Shown: positions 24,633 through 34,113 of the stretch, one piece after another | How the letters are laid out: each line of letters opens with the position of its first letter | Numbering within the stretch: position 1 is the stretch's first letter | Source of the DNA: Nitratidesulfovibrio sp. SRB-5 | Lineage (GTDB): Bacteria; Desulfobacterota; Desulfovibrionia; Desulfovibrionales; Desulfovibrionaceae | Assembly: GCF_019931275.1 (NCBI RefSeq) | Contig: NZ_JAIOTY010000001.1 | Coordinates: 558,001-622,000 of the forward strand | DNA: 64,000 nt | Direction of reading: 5' to 3' | The notes under the pieces: model-generated | What the model was told of the DNA's origin: nothing | The model's database searches: none | What the model saw: the letters and a program-made list of their open reading frames with translations, nothing else | Position numbers and translations under genes: made by a program

Positions 24633-25499
24633 CTACTTCAGCCGCGCTTCCCACTCGTTGGTTTCGAACCAGTAGTGCTTGCGTTCCTTCAGCCAGCCCT
24701 CGGCATCCATCAGGCGAATCCAGTTGTCGAACACGTTCAGGGTGTCCACGTCGCCCTTGCGCACGGCAAAGGCCACCGGCTCGCTGGTGAAGGTGCCGGG
24801 CACGGGCAGGAACAGCTTGTCCGGGTTCTTCAGCACCTCGAAGGCGGGCAGCGGCGCACTGGAAACCATGGCGTGGGCGCGGCCGGACAGCACTTCCTGA
24901 ATGGCCGGGGCCTCGTCATCGAACAGGCGCAGGGTGGCCCGGGGCAGACGCTTTTTGGCCGCGGCCGCCGCGGTGCTGCCGGTGCGCGCGGCGATGGTCA
25001 CCTCGGGCTTGTCGAAGTCATCCAGGGTGGTGAAGCCCTTTGCCGTCGCGCGGTTGGCCATCAGGGCCATGCCCGCGTAATCGTAGGGGATGGTGAAGTT
25101 CACCTTCAGATTGCGGTCGGGCTTCACGCTCATGCCGCCGATGATCACGTCGAACTTGCCGGTGAGCAGGGCGGGGATGATGCCCGACCACTTGGTGGGC
25201 ACGAATTCCACCTTCACGCCCAGGTCATCGGCCAAGCGGGTGGCCACGTCCACCTCGAAGCCGATGAACTTGCCGGTGACGTCCTGCATGGCCCACGGCA
25301 CGAAGGTGGAAAAGCCCACCCGCAGCACGCCGCGTTCCAGCACGCCCGCGATGACGCTTTCTTCGGACAGCTTCTGGCGCACGGATGCGTCAGCCGCCCG
25401 GGCAGGGGCGTGCGGCGTCAACAGCGCCGCAAGCACCAGCAGAAAGGCCAGCAGCAGGGCGGGGACGTGGAGACGTGCAGGAGATGTTGTCGTATGCAT
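24633..25499 (-). CDS. Amino-acid ABC transporter periplasmic binding protein
   Basis: A 288-residue solute-binding protein of family 3. The signal peptide covers about residues 1-35 (ALLLAFLLVLAALLTPHAPARA). The mature protein has the family pattern RGVLRVGFSTFVPWAM, GKFIGFEVDVATRLADDLGV, KFDVIIGGMSVKPDRNLKVN and ARTGSTAAAAAKKRLP. The substrate is probably a polar amino acid but cannot be fixed. The start at 25499 has GGAGG. It lies between two permease genes on the same strand, so all three probably form one importer. Confidence 0.92.
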   Translation of the reverse strand: MHTTTSPARLHVPALLLAFLLVLAALLTPHAPARAADASVRQKLSEESVIAGVLERGVLRVGFSTFVPWAMQDVTGKFIGFEVDVATRLADDLGVKVEFVPTKWSGIIPALLTGKFDVIIGGMSVKPDRNLKVNFTIPYDYAGMALMANRATAKGFTTLDDFDKPEVTIAARTGSTAAAAAKKRLPRATLRLFDDEAPAIQEVLSGRAHAMVSSAPLPAFEVLKNPDKLFLPVPGTFTSEPVAFAVRKGDVDTLNVFDNWIRLMDAEGWLKERKHYWFETNEWEARLK

Positions 25500-25628
25500 G
25501 GGGATGCCTCCGTTGCGTGGCGCGCGTTGCGGCGCGCGGGCTGTGCCCCGGCGGCACGGCGTGCCGCCGGTCGGCGGGGTGGACGCGTCCGTCATCGTCG
25601 GCCACCGCTGGGCAATGGCGTCCGGCGG

Positions 25629-25698
25629 GTGCCGGTAGTGCCGGTGGTGCCGGTAGTGCCGGTGGTGCCGGTGGTGCCGGTGGTGCCGGTGGTGCCGG
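25629..25698. repeat. Intergenic 9-bp tandem repeat (GTGCCGGTG)
   Basis: About eight units of GTGCCGGTG/GTGCCGGTA, ending six bases before the permease stop codon at 25704. It occupies the spacer between the permease and binding-protein genes, where unit number could affect distal-gene expression. Confidence 0.85.
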
Positions 25699-25703
25699 AC
25701 GCG

Positions 25704-26639
25704 TCAGAATTCGTAGCGCAGGCGCCGTTCCAGCAACTGCGCCAGGGCCGAAAGGGACAGCGTGAGGGCAAGGTACATGCCCGCCACGAGAAACCAGACC
25801 TCGAACACCAGAAACGTGTCGGCTGCCACCGCCTGGGCCTGCATGGCCAGATCGTGCAGGGCGATGGTGCTGACCAGGGACGAATCCTTGACCAGGGAGA
25901 CCAGTTGCCCGGTCAGGGGGGGCAGGGCGGTGCGGGCCGCTTGGGGCAGCACCACCTCCATATAGGTTCCGGGCACGTCCATGCCAAGGCTGCGTGAAGC
26001 TTCCCACTGCCCCGTAGGTACGGAAAGGATGCCCGCGCGCAGGACTTCGGCGATGTATGCCCCCTCGAACAGCGAAAGGGCCAGCACCCCGGCTGCAAAG
26101 CGCCCCAGCCCCAGCACCGGCGCCAGCACGAAATAGACCACGAACAACTGGATGAGCAGCGGGGTGTTGCGCACCGTCTCCACATAGGCCACGGCCATGG
26201 CGCGCCCCACGCGCGAACCGGATTGGCGCAGCAGGGCTGCCAGCAGACCGGCCAGCAGCGCCAGCCCAAGGCTGGCCGCCACCACCTGCACCGTCACGCC
26301 AAGGCCGTCCAGCAGCGGACCGGCGCGGAACCCGCCATCCCCCGCCGTGGTGAACAGGTGGCGCCACAGCCGGTGCCATTGCCAGTCGTAGCCCGACGAC
26401 GCCGTGCCGCGCAGGGTGATCCAGACCAGCGCACCCAGCAGGCAGCAGTACCGGGTCACGTCGCCGAGCACGGCCAGCAGGGCGCGGCGTGCGGGCGGAG
26501 GCGCCGGAACCACCGGGGCCTGCCGGGCAGGCGTGGCCGGATTGGGGCGCGAGGTGCCGCCGGGCGCATCGGCGCCGGTGCCGTGCGCCGTTGGGTGTCC
26601 TGGGGCCGAGCTGTCCCGGCTGTGTCGGGAATTTTCCAT
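25704..26639 (-). CDS. Polar amino-acid ABC transporter permease
   Basis: About 311 residues, HisM/GlnP type, similar in layout to the permease at 23408. Visible parts are the first membrane segment (VTRYCCLLGALVWITL), the domain start GVTVQVVAASLGLALLAGLLA, YVETVRNTPLLIQLFVVYFV, the EAA loop EASRSLGMDVPGTYMEVVLPQ and GQLVSLVKDSSLVS. The N terminus is polar and proline-rich. The start is uncertain between 26639 and 26654; neither has a close ribosome site. The frame stays open much further upstream, but that sequence is the shadow of qrcD. It is probably the first gene of the importer unit, after the qrc terminator. Confidence 0.87.
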   Translation of the reverse strand: MENSRHSRDSSAPGHPTAHGTGADAPGGTSRPNPATPARQAPVVPAPPPARRALLAVLGDVTRYCCLLGALVWITLRGTASSGYDWQWHRLWRHLFTTAGDGGFRAGPLLDGLGVTVQVVAASLGLALLAGLLAALLRQSGSRVGRAMAVAYVETVRNTPLLIQLFVVYFVLAPVLGLGRFAAGVLALSLFEGAYIAEVLRAGILSVPTGQWEASRSLGMDVPGTYMEVVLPQAARTALPPLTGQLVSLVKDSSLVSTIALHDLAMQAQAVAADTFLVFEVWFLVAGMYLALTLSLSALAQLLERRLRYEF

Positions 26640-26829
26640 TCTGTGGCGCAGCATACGCCGCAACACGCCCCCTGCCAAGGTGGCCGGGGCGGACGGGATG
26701 ACGGAGCGCTGGAAAAAAGCCGGGGGCCCTGCCCTGCGGCATGGGCACAGCGCCATTGACTGTGCGGTGCGCGCCAGAGGGTGCGCGCCGTTGCAGGCGC
26801 GGCCTTCCGGGGTTGCCGCCACAAAGAAA

Positions 26830-26855
26830 GGCGGGACAGGTTGCCCTGTCCCGCC
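26830..26855 (-). terminator. Intrinsic terminator of the qrc operon
   Basis: An 11-bp perfect stem (26830-26840 with 26845-26855) with a four-base loop. On the minus strand it is followed by a pyrimidine run CTTTCTTTGT. It lies 38 bases after the qrcD stop. Confidence 0.8.
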
Positions 26856-26893
26856 CGTGAATGCGTGTATCCGACGGCGCGAAGGCCGCGCGG

Positions 26894-28147
26894 CTACTTG
26901 TTCAGCTTCGTCTCCTGCGGGAACACCGGCAGGTAGCGGTACGAAAGGCTGAGAATCAGGGCCGCGTAGGCCATGATCATGGCGCTGGCGCCCCATTCCG
27001 CCCAGTTGGGGGCATAGGTTTCCCAGCTGTCGAAGGGCATCACCGGCGCGGCCAGGGCCTGCACGGTCATGACGTAGCGGTTGATGGTCACCCCGATGCA
27101 GTCCAGGATCGCCGCCGTGTAGAACAGCGTGCGGTTGTTGCGCGTGGACGGGATGATCAGCAGGATGGCGGGCAGCACGCCGCAGGCGAACAGTTCCGCC
27201 CACAGCAGCCACTTGCCGTAGATCCAGCCGTAGAAGACCTGGTCGAAGGTCAGGCCGGAACGGGGCAGGATGTCATTGGCCCACGCCCAGGTGTCCGCCA
27301 GCTTGAAGACCATGTACACGGTCAGCATGGTGCCGGCGATCTTGCCCATCAGGCTCTTGATTTCCCAGCTGACCAGCTGCTTGCCGGTCATCTTTTCCAT
27401 GATGGTGCACACGAGCACGGTGAACACCGGCCCGGAACCCACGGCGGAAAGGACATACAGGAAGAAGGTCCAGGGCCAGATGAAGAAGCCGTCGCGCGCG
27501 ATGTACGGGCGGGCGAAGAGCACGCCGTACATGCCGCCCAGCGACCCCTGGTGGAACGTGGACAGGAAGGCGCCGATACCGGCAAAGAGCGGCATCATCA
27601 GGTGGAAGTTGTGGGCGATGGCATGCACCAGCTTGTTGCTGTTCAGCTGCTTCTGCTCAAGGATCAGCGGGACGTACTCGATGACCAGCACGAGGCAGTA
27701 GCAGGTGATGCAGAAGATAACTTCTGTCAGCATGGAGTGCACGTTGGCGTGCCAGTAGCCGAACCATGCGCGCAGCGGCTGGCCCACGTCGAGCACCAGG
27801 ACGAGCATGGCGCCCGAGTAGCACAGGAAGCCCACGATGACCGTGAGGTTGATGATGTTCTTCAGCGGATCGATGTTCAGGATGTAGCGGAGCAGGCCCG
27901 TGAAGAACGCACCGGCGCCCAGGGCGATGACCGCAAGGTCGAAGGTGATCCACAGGCCGAACCCGAAGTAGTCGTCCAGCCCGGTCACGCCAAGGCCTTC
28001 GGCCAGCACCCGGTAGGCGGCGTACAGGCCCCACCCGAACACCACCATGACGGCGGTGATCCAGACGAGGAACTTGGACAGCGAGCAGCGCGTGCAGCCT
28101 TCGGGGAACAGCGCGGCGTCGATGGGAAGGTCGTAGTTCTTATCCAT
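26894..28147 (-). CDS. qrcD: Menaquinone reductase integral membrane subunit QrcD
   Basis: A 417-residue NrfD/PsrC-family protein with about ten hydrophobic segments (for example FLVWITAVMVVFGWGLYAAY, YILNIDPLKNIINLTVIVG, FFLYVLSAVGSGPVFTVLV). In Qrc it anchors the complex and provides the menaquinone site. It is the last gene of qrcABCD; the gap from qrcC is nine bases. The identification rests on the complete four-gene order, which is characteristic of sulfate reducers using periplasmic hydrogenases or formate dehydrogenases with type I cytochrome c3. Confidence 0.95.
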   Translation of the reverse strand: MDKNYDLPIDAALFPEGCTRCSLSKFLVWITAVMVVFGWGLYAAYRVLAEGLGVTGLDDYFGFGLWITFDLAVIALGAGAFFTGLLRYILNIDPLKNIINLTVIVGFLCYSGAMLVLVLDVGQPLRAWFGYWHANVHSMLTEVIFCITCYCLVLVIEYVPLILEQKQLNSNKLVHAIAHNFHLMMPLFAGIGAFLSTFHQGSLGGMYGVLFARPYIARDGFFIWPWTFFLYVLSAVGSGPVFTVLVCTIMEKMTGKQLVSWEIKSLMGKIAGTMLTVYMVFKLADTWAWANDILPRSGLTFDQVFYGWIYGKWLLWAELFACGVLPAILLIIPSTRNNRTLFYTAAILDCIGVTINRYVMTVQALAAPVMPFDSWETYAPNWAEWGASAMIMAYAALILSLSYRYLPVFPQETKLNK

Positions 28148-28156
28148 GGCCGCCCC

Positions 28157-28924
<768 letters not shown>

Positions 28925-28936
28925 GACGTACGTTCC

Positions 28937-31012
28937 TTATGCTTTGGCGATGTTTACGCCGGCGCTGGTCCAGACCGAAAGGCCCGTGCCGGGTTCCGCA
29001 CCAGCTGCGAGCAGGCGCATGACGTTTTCGCCCTTGCCCTTGCTGAACTCGTCGAAGGCGGTGTGCCCGTGCCCGGCAGGGACGGCCACCGTATCGTTGA
29101 TGACGCCTTCGAACAGGTTCACCCGCGCCGTGAATTTTCCGGCGGGGTTCGAGAGCTCGATGCGGTCGTGCATCCGCAGGCCCAGCTTGGCGGCCGTGGC
29201 CCCGTTCATCATCACGTAGAGTTCCTTGCCCTGGATTTCCCAGCGCCGGACGGTCTTGGTGTTGAAGGGCGGGGTGGCGGTCTTGCTGGTGCCAACGTTC
29301 AGCTTGGCGACCGGAGCGAGGGCGACGGGGAAGGCCGGGGCCTTCACGTCAATGGCCTTGGAAAGTACGTCGGCGCGCAGTGCGATGCCGTTGACCGGCA
29401 GCACCGCGTTGCTCACGTGCGCGTTGGTGGCCGAAGGCTCGGTGAAGCTCGCGCCGCGGGCTTCTGCCTTGGCCTTCAGGGCGTCGGCAAAGGCGGCAAC
29501 GCCAAGGTCGGCGCCCAGCTTTTTAGCCACGCCGATGACCACGTCGCCTGCCGGGCGGGCGTCCACCAGGGGCGCCAGCGCGGGCACGGCAAGGGCGTAG
29601 ACCACCTGGCCGCAGCCGTAGGGGGTGTCCACGTCGTCGAAGCGTTCAAGGCCCATGGGCACCGGCAGCACGAGGTCGCAGGCCATGGCGGTTTCATCAA
29701 GGAAGCTGGTGAAGGCCACCTTGAAGGGCACCTTGGCCAGCGTGGCCTTGACTGCGTCGGCCTGGGGCAGCGCGTAGACGGGGTTGGCTTCGTAGAAGAC
29801 CACCGCCTGCGGGGCGGCGGACTTGCCGGAGGCCACCTTGCCGAGCCATGCCACCAGGTCGTTCTGCAGCAGGGCCTTGCGGTCCATGGCAGCGGGTACG
29901 ACCTTGCGGGCGTAAGGCAGGGCACGGATGCCGCCTTCGCGGTTCATGGAGCCCAGCAGCGCGTTCAGGGCAAGACCGGCCAGCACGGGGGCCGCGCCGC
30001 CGCCCTGTCCGATCTCGGACCCGGCGATGACCAGAGGCCGCTTGGCCTTGGCCAGTTCCTGGGCCACGGCGGCAAGACGCTTGGCGTCCACGCCGGTCTG
30101 GGCTGCCACCTGTTCAGGGGTGAACTTGGCGGCCAGAGCCTTGAAGTCGGCGAAGTCGGCGGCGGGGCTGGTGGCGCCCGCCTTGATCAGCAGGTTGGCC
30201 AGGCCCAGCGCCAGCACCGCTTCGGTGCCGGGGCGGATGGCCAGCCACGTGTCGGCGGTGGCGGCGGTGTTGTTCTGCACCGGGCCCGCATAGGCGAAAC
30301 GCACGGCCGGGGCTTCGCCATGGGGGCGGCCCACCCGGAAGGCGTGGCGATTGCGGATGACCGGGCCCCAGGTTTCGAGCACGTTGGCACCGATGGCGAG
30401 CACGTAGTCGCTCTTCTCGATGTCGTAGCCCACCTGGCCTTCGCCGCCCATCAGTTCCCACGCCTTGGCGGCGGACTGGGCCTCGCCGGGCATGAGGAAG
30501 CAGGACTTGGAGCCCATCTCGGCGGCCAGCGCCGTGAACAGCTCGTTGATGGTGCCGGTTTCGTCACCGGAGATGACGGCAAGCTTGTCGCCGCCCTTGG
30601 CCTTTTTCAGGCCTTCCACCAGCATGGCTTCCGCCTCTTCCCAGGTGATGCCCACGTACGCGCCGTCGGCGGTACGCTTGAGGGGGCGCTTCATGCGGGA
30701 GGGGCTGTACAGCAGTTGCACTTCCGCCGCGGCGATGGACGAAAGCCCGCCGCCGAGGGGATGATCGTTGTTGGTCAGCACGCGCACCGGGCGGCCGTCC
30801 ACCAGCCGCACCTTCACGCCGACGGCGGACGGGCACAGCTTGCTGACGGTGGGCACGTACGAGTTGGCGCCGTCGATGTTGCGGGGAATCCACGACCAGT
30901 TCTGCGTCCAGATGGACACGTCGTCCAGGCTTTTCCAGACGACGGGGGTGGCGAGAATACCCGCGGTGGCGCCGCCGATGAACTTCAGGAAACCTCTTCT
31001 GTCCAGAGCCAT
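28937..31012 (-). CDS. qrcB: Menaquinone reductase molybdopterin-family subunit QrcB
   Basis: A 691-residue protein of the molybdopterin oxidoreductase fold. It begins with a twin-arginine signal (DRRGFLKFIGGATAG). The N-terminal cysteine motif that binds the FS0 cluster in active relatives is absent: the corresponding region (WIPRNIDGANSYVPTVSKLC) has one Cys only. This agrees with the known lack of a molybdenum catalytic role in QrcB. The rest keeps the fold (VISGDETGTINELFTALAAE, DYVLAIGANVLETWGP, GSMNREGG) and a C-terminal dinucleotide-binding-like barrel domain. It is co-transcribed with qrcA, with a 12-base gap. Confidence 0.95.
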   Translation of the reverse strand: MALDRRGFLKFIGGATAGILATPVVWKSLDDVSIWTQNWSWIPRNIDGANSYVPTVSKLCPSAVGVKVRLVDGRPVRVLTNNDHPLGGGLSSIAAAEVQLLYSPSRMKRPLKRTADGAYVGITWEEAEAMLVEGLKKAKGGDKLAVISGDETGTINELFTALAAEMGSKSCFLMPGEAQSAAKAWELMGGEGQVGYDIEKSDYVLAIGANVLETWGPVIRNRHAFRVGRPHGEAPAVRFAYAGPVQNNTAATADTWLAIRPGTEAVLALGLANLLIKAGATSPAADFADFKALAAKFTPEQVAAQTGVDAKRLAAVAQELAKAKRPLVIAGSEIGQGGGAAPVLAGLALNALLGSMNREGGIRALPYARKVVPAAMDRKALLQNDLVAWLGKVASGKSAAPQAVVFYEANPVYALPQADAVKATLAKVPFKVAFTSFLDETAMACDLVLPVPMGLERFDDVDTPYGCGQVVYALAVPALAPLVDARPAGDVVIGVAKKLGADLGVAAFADALKAKAEARGASFTEPSATNAHVSNAVLPVNGIALRADVLSKAIDVKAPAFPVALAPVAKLNVGTSKTATPPFNTKTVRRWEIQGKELYVMMNGATAAKLGLRMHDRIELSNPAGKFTARVNLFEGVINDTVAVPAGHGHTAFDEFSKGKGENVMRLLAAGAEPGTGLSVWTSAGVNIAKA

Positions 31013-31024
31013 AGCACCACCCCT

Positions 31025-31660
31025 TTACTTGTGGCAGACGAAGCAGGCATTGCTGGAATTCGTCACGCCGTAGTGGTTCTCATTGGCGTGACAGCGTTCG
31101 CATTGCCACATCTTCATGGTTTGCTTGCTGTAACCGGTCAGCTTGTTCTCGAAGTAGGTCGGTGCGCTGTCGGAGTTGGCCACGTCGGGGTGGCACTGGG
31201 CGCACAGTTCCGACTCCTTGAAGTCGTGACACTGGTTGCAGCCGTCAAGGGAATGGGCGGCATGGCTGAAGAAGACGTTGTCGGGCTGGATCTGGTAGAC
31301 CAGCCACTTAACTTCCTTGCCGGTTTTCACGTACTCGTTGACGAAGCGGGCTTCCTCGGGATCGGACCCGAGCACGTCGGAATGACAGTCGGCACAGCTG
31401 GCCGTGGAGGGCAGACCCGCGAAGGTCCCGTCCTCACGCAGCACATGACACTGCTTGCATTCCATGCCCGCGCTTTCCATGTGCACCTTGTGGCTGAAGC
31501 GTATCGGTTGTTCCTTCTTGCTGTACATCATGTCAGGGAACACCCACCAGCCGAAGATGAGCGATACGACCAGACCCACGAGAAACGGGGTGATGCCGCC
31601 GCCGCAGCACTTACCGCCATCCTTCGCGCAGTCTGAACTGTTTAACTGCCTGTCCTCCAT
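31025..31660 (-). CDS. qrcA: Menaquinone reductase hexahaem cytochrome subunit QrcA
   Basis: A 211-residue multihaem c-type cytochrome with six CXXCH motifs: CKQCH, CADCH, CNQCH, CAQCH, CERCH and CFVCH. It is held in the membrane by an uncleaved N-terminal segment (ITPFLVGLVVSLIFGWWVF, about 23-41) after a short cytoplasmic piece with a CC pair. It accepts electrons from periplasmic type I cytochrome c3 and passes them to the iron-sulfur subunit. The start at 31660 (MEDRQLNSSDC) has GAGG/AAGGG upstream; the longer frame lacks a ribosome site. It is the first gene of the qrc operon. Confidence 0.95.
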   Translation of the reverse strand: MEDRQLNSSDCAKDGGKCCGGGITPFLVGLVVSLIFGWWVFPDMMYSKKEQPIRFSHKVHMESAGMECKQCHVLREDGTFAGLPSTASCADCHSDVLGSDPEEARFVNEYVKTGKEVKWLVYQIQPDNVFFSHAAHSLDGCNQCHDFKESELCAQCHPDVANSDSAPTYFENKLTGYSKQTMKMWQCERCHANENHYGVTNSSNACFVCHK

Positions 31661-31724
31661 ACCCTTCGCCTCATTAGCTGATTTGAGAGATGAATAACGA
31701 ATGCCCACACTTGCCACGACAACC

Positions 31725-31754
31725 TTACTAGGCGACAGGTTGAAAGGCTGTCAA
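31725..31754 (-). promoter_or_regulatory. Sigma70-type promoter of qrcABCD
   Basis: On the minus strand, TTGACA (31754-31749) is a perfect -35, followed after 18 bp by TAGTAA (31730-31725). The leader to qrcA would be about 60 bases. Confidence 0.65.
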
Positions 31755-31755
31755 G

Positions 31756-31769
31756 GTGAAATATTTCAC
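31756..31769. promoter_or_regulatory. Rex-like palindrome at the qrc promoter
   Basis: GTGAAATATTTCAC is a perfect 14-bp palindrome ending two bases upstream of the qrc -35 element. Its core GTGAA-N4-TTCAC equals the core of the Rex operator TTGTGAA-N4-TTCACAA known for Desulfovibrio; the outer TT/AA bases are not conserved. A related shorter element, GTGAAATTTCAT, lies at 31797-31808. Rex control is inference. Confidence 0.5.
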
Positions 31770-31825
31770 GAATCCGCTTCCATTTCGCGCAACTAGGTGA
31801 AATTTCATGCCGCCTGAGCGCCCGA

Positions 31826-33331
31826 TCAGCCCTCTTTGCGGCGCCCGTAGACGTCGTCGAAGCGAACGATGTCGTCTTCGCCCAAATACGGACCACTTTG
31901 GATTTCAATGAGTTCAAGAGGAATGCGGCCCGGATTGGTTAGCCGATGAAGGGTGGCTTTCGGGATGTCCACCCATTCATTTTCGGTCAGGGTGCGTTCC
32001 TCGTTGCCAACCTGCACAAGCGCGGCACCTTTCGCCACCACCCAGTGCTCGCTGCGGTGATGGTGCATTTGCAGCGACAGGCGCGCGCCGGGGTTCACCT
32101 CTATGCGCTTGACCTTGCGTCCGGGGCCTTCGTCGAGCACCGTGTAATTGCCCCAGGGGCGGCGCACCGTAAGGTGCACGTCCACCAGCGGGCTCTTTTC
32201 GGCCTTCAGTTTCTCTACCACGTCCTTCACCCGCTGCACCTGGTCCTTGGCGCAGATGAGAGTGGCGTCGCGGGTCTGCACGGCGATGACGTTCGAAAGT
32301 CCGATGGCCACCAGCTTGCCCCCGCGCGAGAGCAGCAGGCAGTCGTCGCAGTCCAGCGCCATGGTGTCGCCCTGGATCACGCAGCCGCGTTCGTCCTTGG
32401 CGCCCAGGCGGTACAGCGCTTCCCAACTGCCCAGGTCGTCCCAGCCGAAGGCGGCCTCCACCACGGCAATGCGGTCCACGTGCTCCATGATGCCATAGTC
32501 TATGGATATGGACGGCAGGGTGGAGTAGCCGTGGGTAAGCGGAATGCCAGGAGTCAGGCTGGTGTCCGTGCGGGTGGTCCACCAGGCGGCAAGCTGTGGC
32601 TGAAAACGTTCCACCGCCGCCAGCAGCACGCCGCCGTTGAACACGAACATGCCGCTGTTCCAGAAATGCATGCCCTGGCGCAGAAAGCCGCGCGCGGTTT
32701 CCAGGTCCGGCTTTTCGACGAAGCCGTCCACGGCGAAGGCGTCGCCTTTGGCCGCGGTATCGGCGTTGGGCAGAAGCTCGCCCCGGCGGATGTAGCCGTA
32801 GCCTGTTTCCGGCGTGGTGGGCGGCACCCCGAAGGTGACGGTCCAGCCATCGGCGGCAAGGCCCGCGGCGCGCGTGACGGCGGCCCCCCAACGGACCTCG
32901 TCGTGCAACTGGTGGTCGGACGGGAATACCGCCAGCAGGGGGGGCTGGGCGGCATCGTCCGCTTCCGCGGCGTTCGTGGGGGCGTTCATGGCAGCGTCCA
33001 GGCCCAGCAGGATGGCGGGCAGGGTGTTGCGGCCCACCGGCTCGGCCAGCACCTGGGTGTCCAGTCGTTCGTTCAGGGCGCGGGCCTGGGCGCGCACCTC
33101 GAACACGTGTTCCTCGTTGGTCACGATGTGCACCCGTTCGGGGGGGAACAGCGAGAGCACGCGGCGCACGGTCTGCTGGAGCAGGGAAAGGTCGCCGTTC
33201 AGGGCCAGCAGCTGCTTGGGGAACAACGCGCGCGAAAGAGGCCACAGCCGGGTGCCGGATCCGCCCGCCAGGATGACGGCATGGCAACGGTCGAGCGGGG
33301 TGGGAGCGGCGTTGGCGGGGGATGTGGTCAT
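31826..33331 (-). CDS. manC: Mannose-1-phosphate guanylyltransferase/mannose-6-phosphate isomerase
   Basis: A 501-residue bifunctional type II enzyme. The N-terminal nucleotidyltransferase has GGSGTRLWPLSRALFPKQ (about 22), AEPVGRNTLPA, FVEKPDLETA, NSGMFVF and SIDYGIMEH. The C-terminal cupin isomerase domain has RRPWGNYTVLDEG, the metal-binding LQMHHHRSEHWVV and the final region with GEDDIVRFDDVYGR. It makes GDP-mannose from mannose 1-phosphate, feeding gmd. The ATG at 33331 overlaps the rfbC stop (ATGA), so the two are coupled. It lies upstream of qrcA on the same strand, separated by the qrc promoter. Confidence 0.95.
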   Translation of the reverse strand: MTTSPANAAPTPLDRCHAVILAGGSGTRLWPLSRALFPKQLLALNGDLSLLQQTVRRVLSLFPPERVHIVTNEEHVFEVRAQARALNERLDTQVLAEPVGRNTLPAILLGLDAAMNAPTNAAEADDAAQPPLLAVFPSDHQLHDEVRWGAAVTRAAGLAADGWTVTFGVPPTTPETGYGYIRRGELLPNADTAAKGDAFAVDGFVEKPDLETARGFLRQGMHFWNSGMFVFNGGVLLAAVERFQPQLAAWWTTRTDTSLTPGIPLTHGYSTLPSISIDYGIMEHVDRIAVVEAAFGWDDLGSWEALYRLGAKDERGCVIQGDTMALDCDDCLLLSRGGKLVAIGLSNVIAVQTRDATLICAKDQVQRVKDVVEKLKAEKSPLVDVHLTVRRPWGNYTVLDEGPGRKVKRIEVNPGARLSLQMHHHRSEHWVVAKGAALVQVGNEERTLTENEWVDIPKATLHRLTNPGRIPLELIEIQSGPYLGEDDIVRFDDVYGRRKEG

Positions 33332-33918
33332 GCGTCGGCCTTTGCCGGGGAGGCGGGTTCGAAGGTGAACGGCGACTGGAAATCGCGCAGCCGGGGCAGG
33401 CGGCGGTCCTTGTCCGAAAGAATGGGCAGGGCGGGGGCGATGTCCGGCCAGGTGATGCCCAGGTCCGGGTCGTCCCAGGCGATGCCCGCATCCCGCTCCG
33501 GCGAGTAGTAGGCGTCGACCTTGTACTGGAACTCGGTGCCCGGCTCCAGGGTCATGTACCCGTGGGCGAAACCGCGGGGCACGAACAGCCGCGCGAAGTT
33601 GCGTTCGCTCAGTTCGCAGCCGTACCATTTGCCATAGGTGGGCGAGCCGGCACGCAGGTCCACGGCCACGTCGAAGACCGAGCCCCGGGTAACCCAGACC
33701 AGCTTGGACTGGGTGGCGGGGGGCAACTGGAAGTGCAGGCCGCGCAGCACGCCGGGCTGTTCCGACCGGGCGTGGTTGTCCTGCACGAACCCGGCGGGCA
33801 CGCCCAGTGCAGCAAACAGGTCTCGGCGGTAGGTTTCGAGAAAGAAGCCGCGTTCGTCGCGGAACACGCGCGGCTCCAGCCGGAGCAGGCCGGGAATGCC
33901 GGTTTCGATGATCTGCAA
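33328..33918 (-). CDS. rfbC: dTDP-4-dehydrorhamnose 3,5-epimerase family protein
   Basis: A 196-residue cupin-fold epimerase. Visible features are PGLLRLEPRVFRDERGFFLE, QDNHARSEQPGVLRGLHFQ (the catalytic His is in RGLHFQ), the conserved GSVFDVAVDLRAGSPTYG, LFVPRGFAHGY and EFQYKVDAYYSPERD, where the late Tyr lies. The start is a TTG at 33918 with GGAGG six bases upstream; no ATG or GTG is positioned at the start of the domain. It is the first gene of an rfbC-manC pair. No other dTDP-rhamnose genes (rmlA, B, D) are in the window, so the substrate could be another nucleotide 4-keto sugar. Confidence 0.88.
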   Translation of the reverse strand: MQIIETGIPGLLRLEPRVFRDERGFFLETYRRDLFAALGVPAGFVQDNHARSEQPGVLRGLHFQLPPATQSKLVWVTRGSVFDVAVDLRAGSPTYGKWYGCELSERNFARLFVPRGFAHGYMTLEPGTEFQYKVDAYYSPERDAGIAWDDPDLGITWPDIAPALPILSDKDRRLPRLRDFQSPFTFEPASPAKADA

Positions 33919-34113
33919 GAGGCCTCCGGTGCCTGTGAGTGTGGAATCCCCAAAGCGCTTACCTGATTGAGGGGCTTTTTTGAAGCCCCGGCGCGCGCCA
34001 ATTCCGCGTCGGGCGCGGATTGCCAAAACCGTTGCCCATGCCCGTGGATTTGGGATACATAAACGCAATTGTGGTGAACTTCGCAGATCGTGTTTTCTAT
34101 CTATGGATATGCC
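33919..34113. promoter_or_regulatory. Divergent control region between rfbC and a hybrid kinase
   Basis: A 195-bp spacer. It holds a symmetric hairpin sequence with arms GGGGCTT (33971-33977) and AAGCCCC (33983-33989). On neither strand does it have a proper T tail, so it could be an operator or leader structure. No clear -35/-10 pair was fixed. Confidence 0.35.

Noticed and set aside
31797-31808. Second Rex site at the qrc promoter
   Set aside because: GTGAAATTTCAT has a two-base instead of a four-base spacer between half-sites, so it does not fit the Rex pattern.
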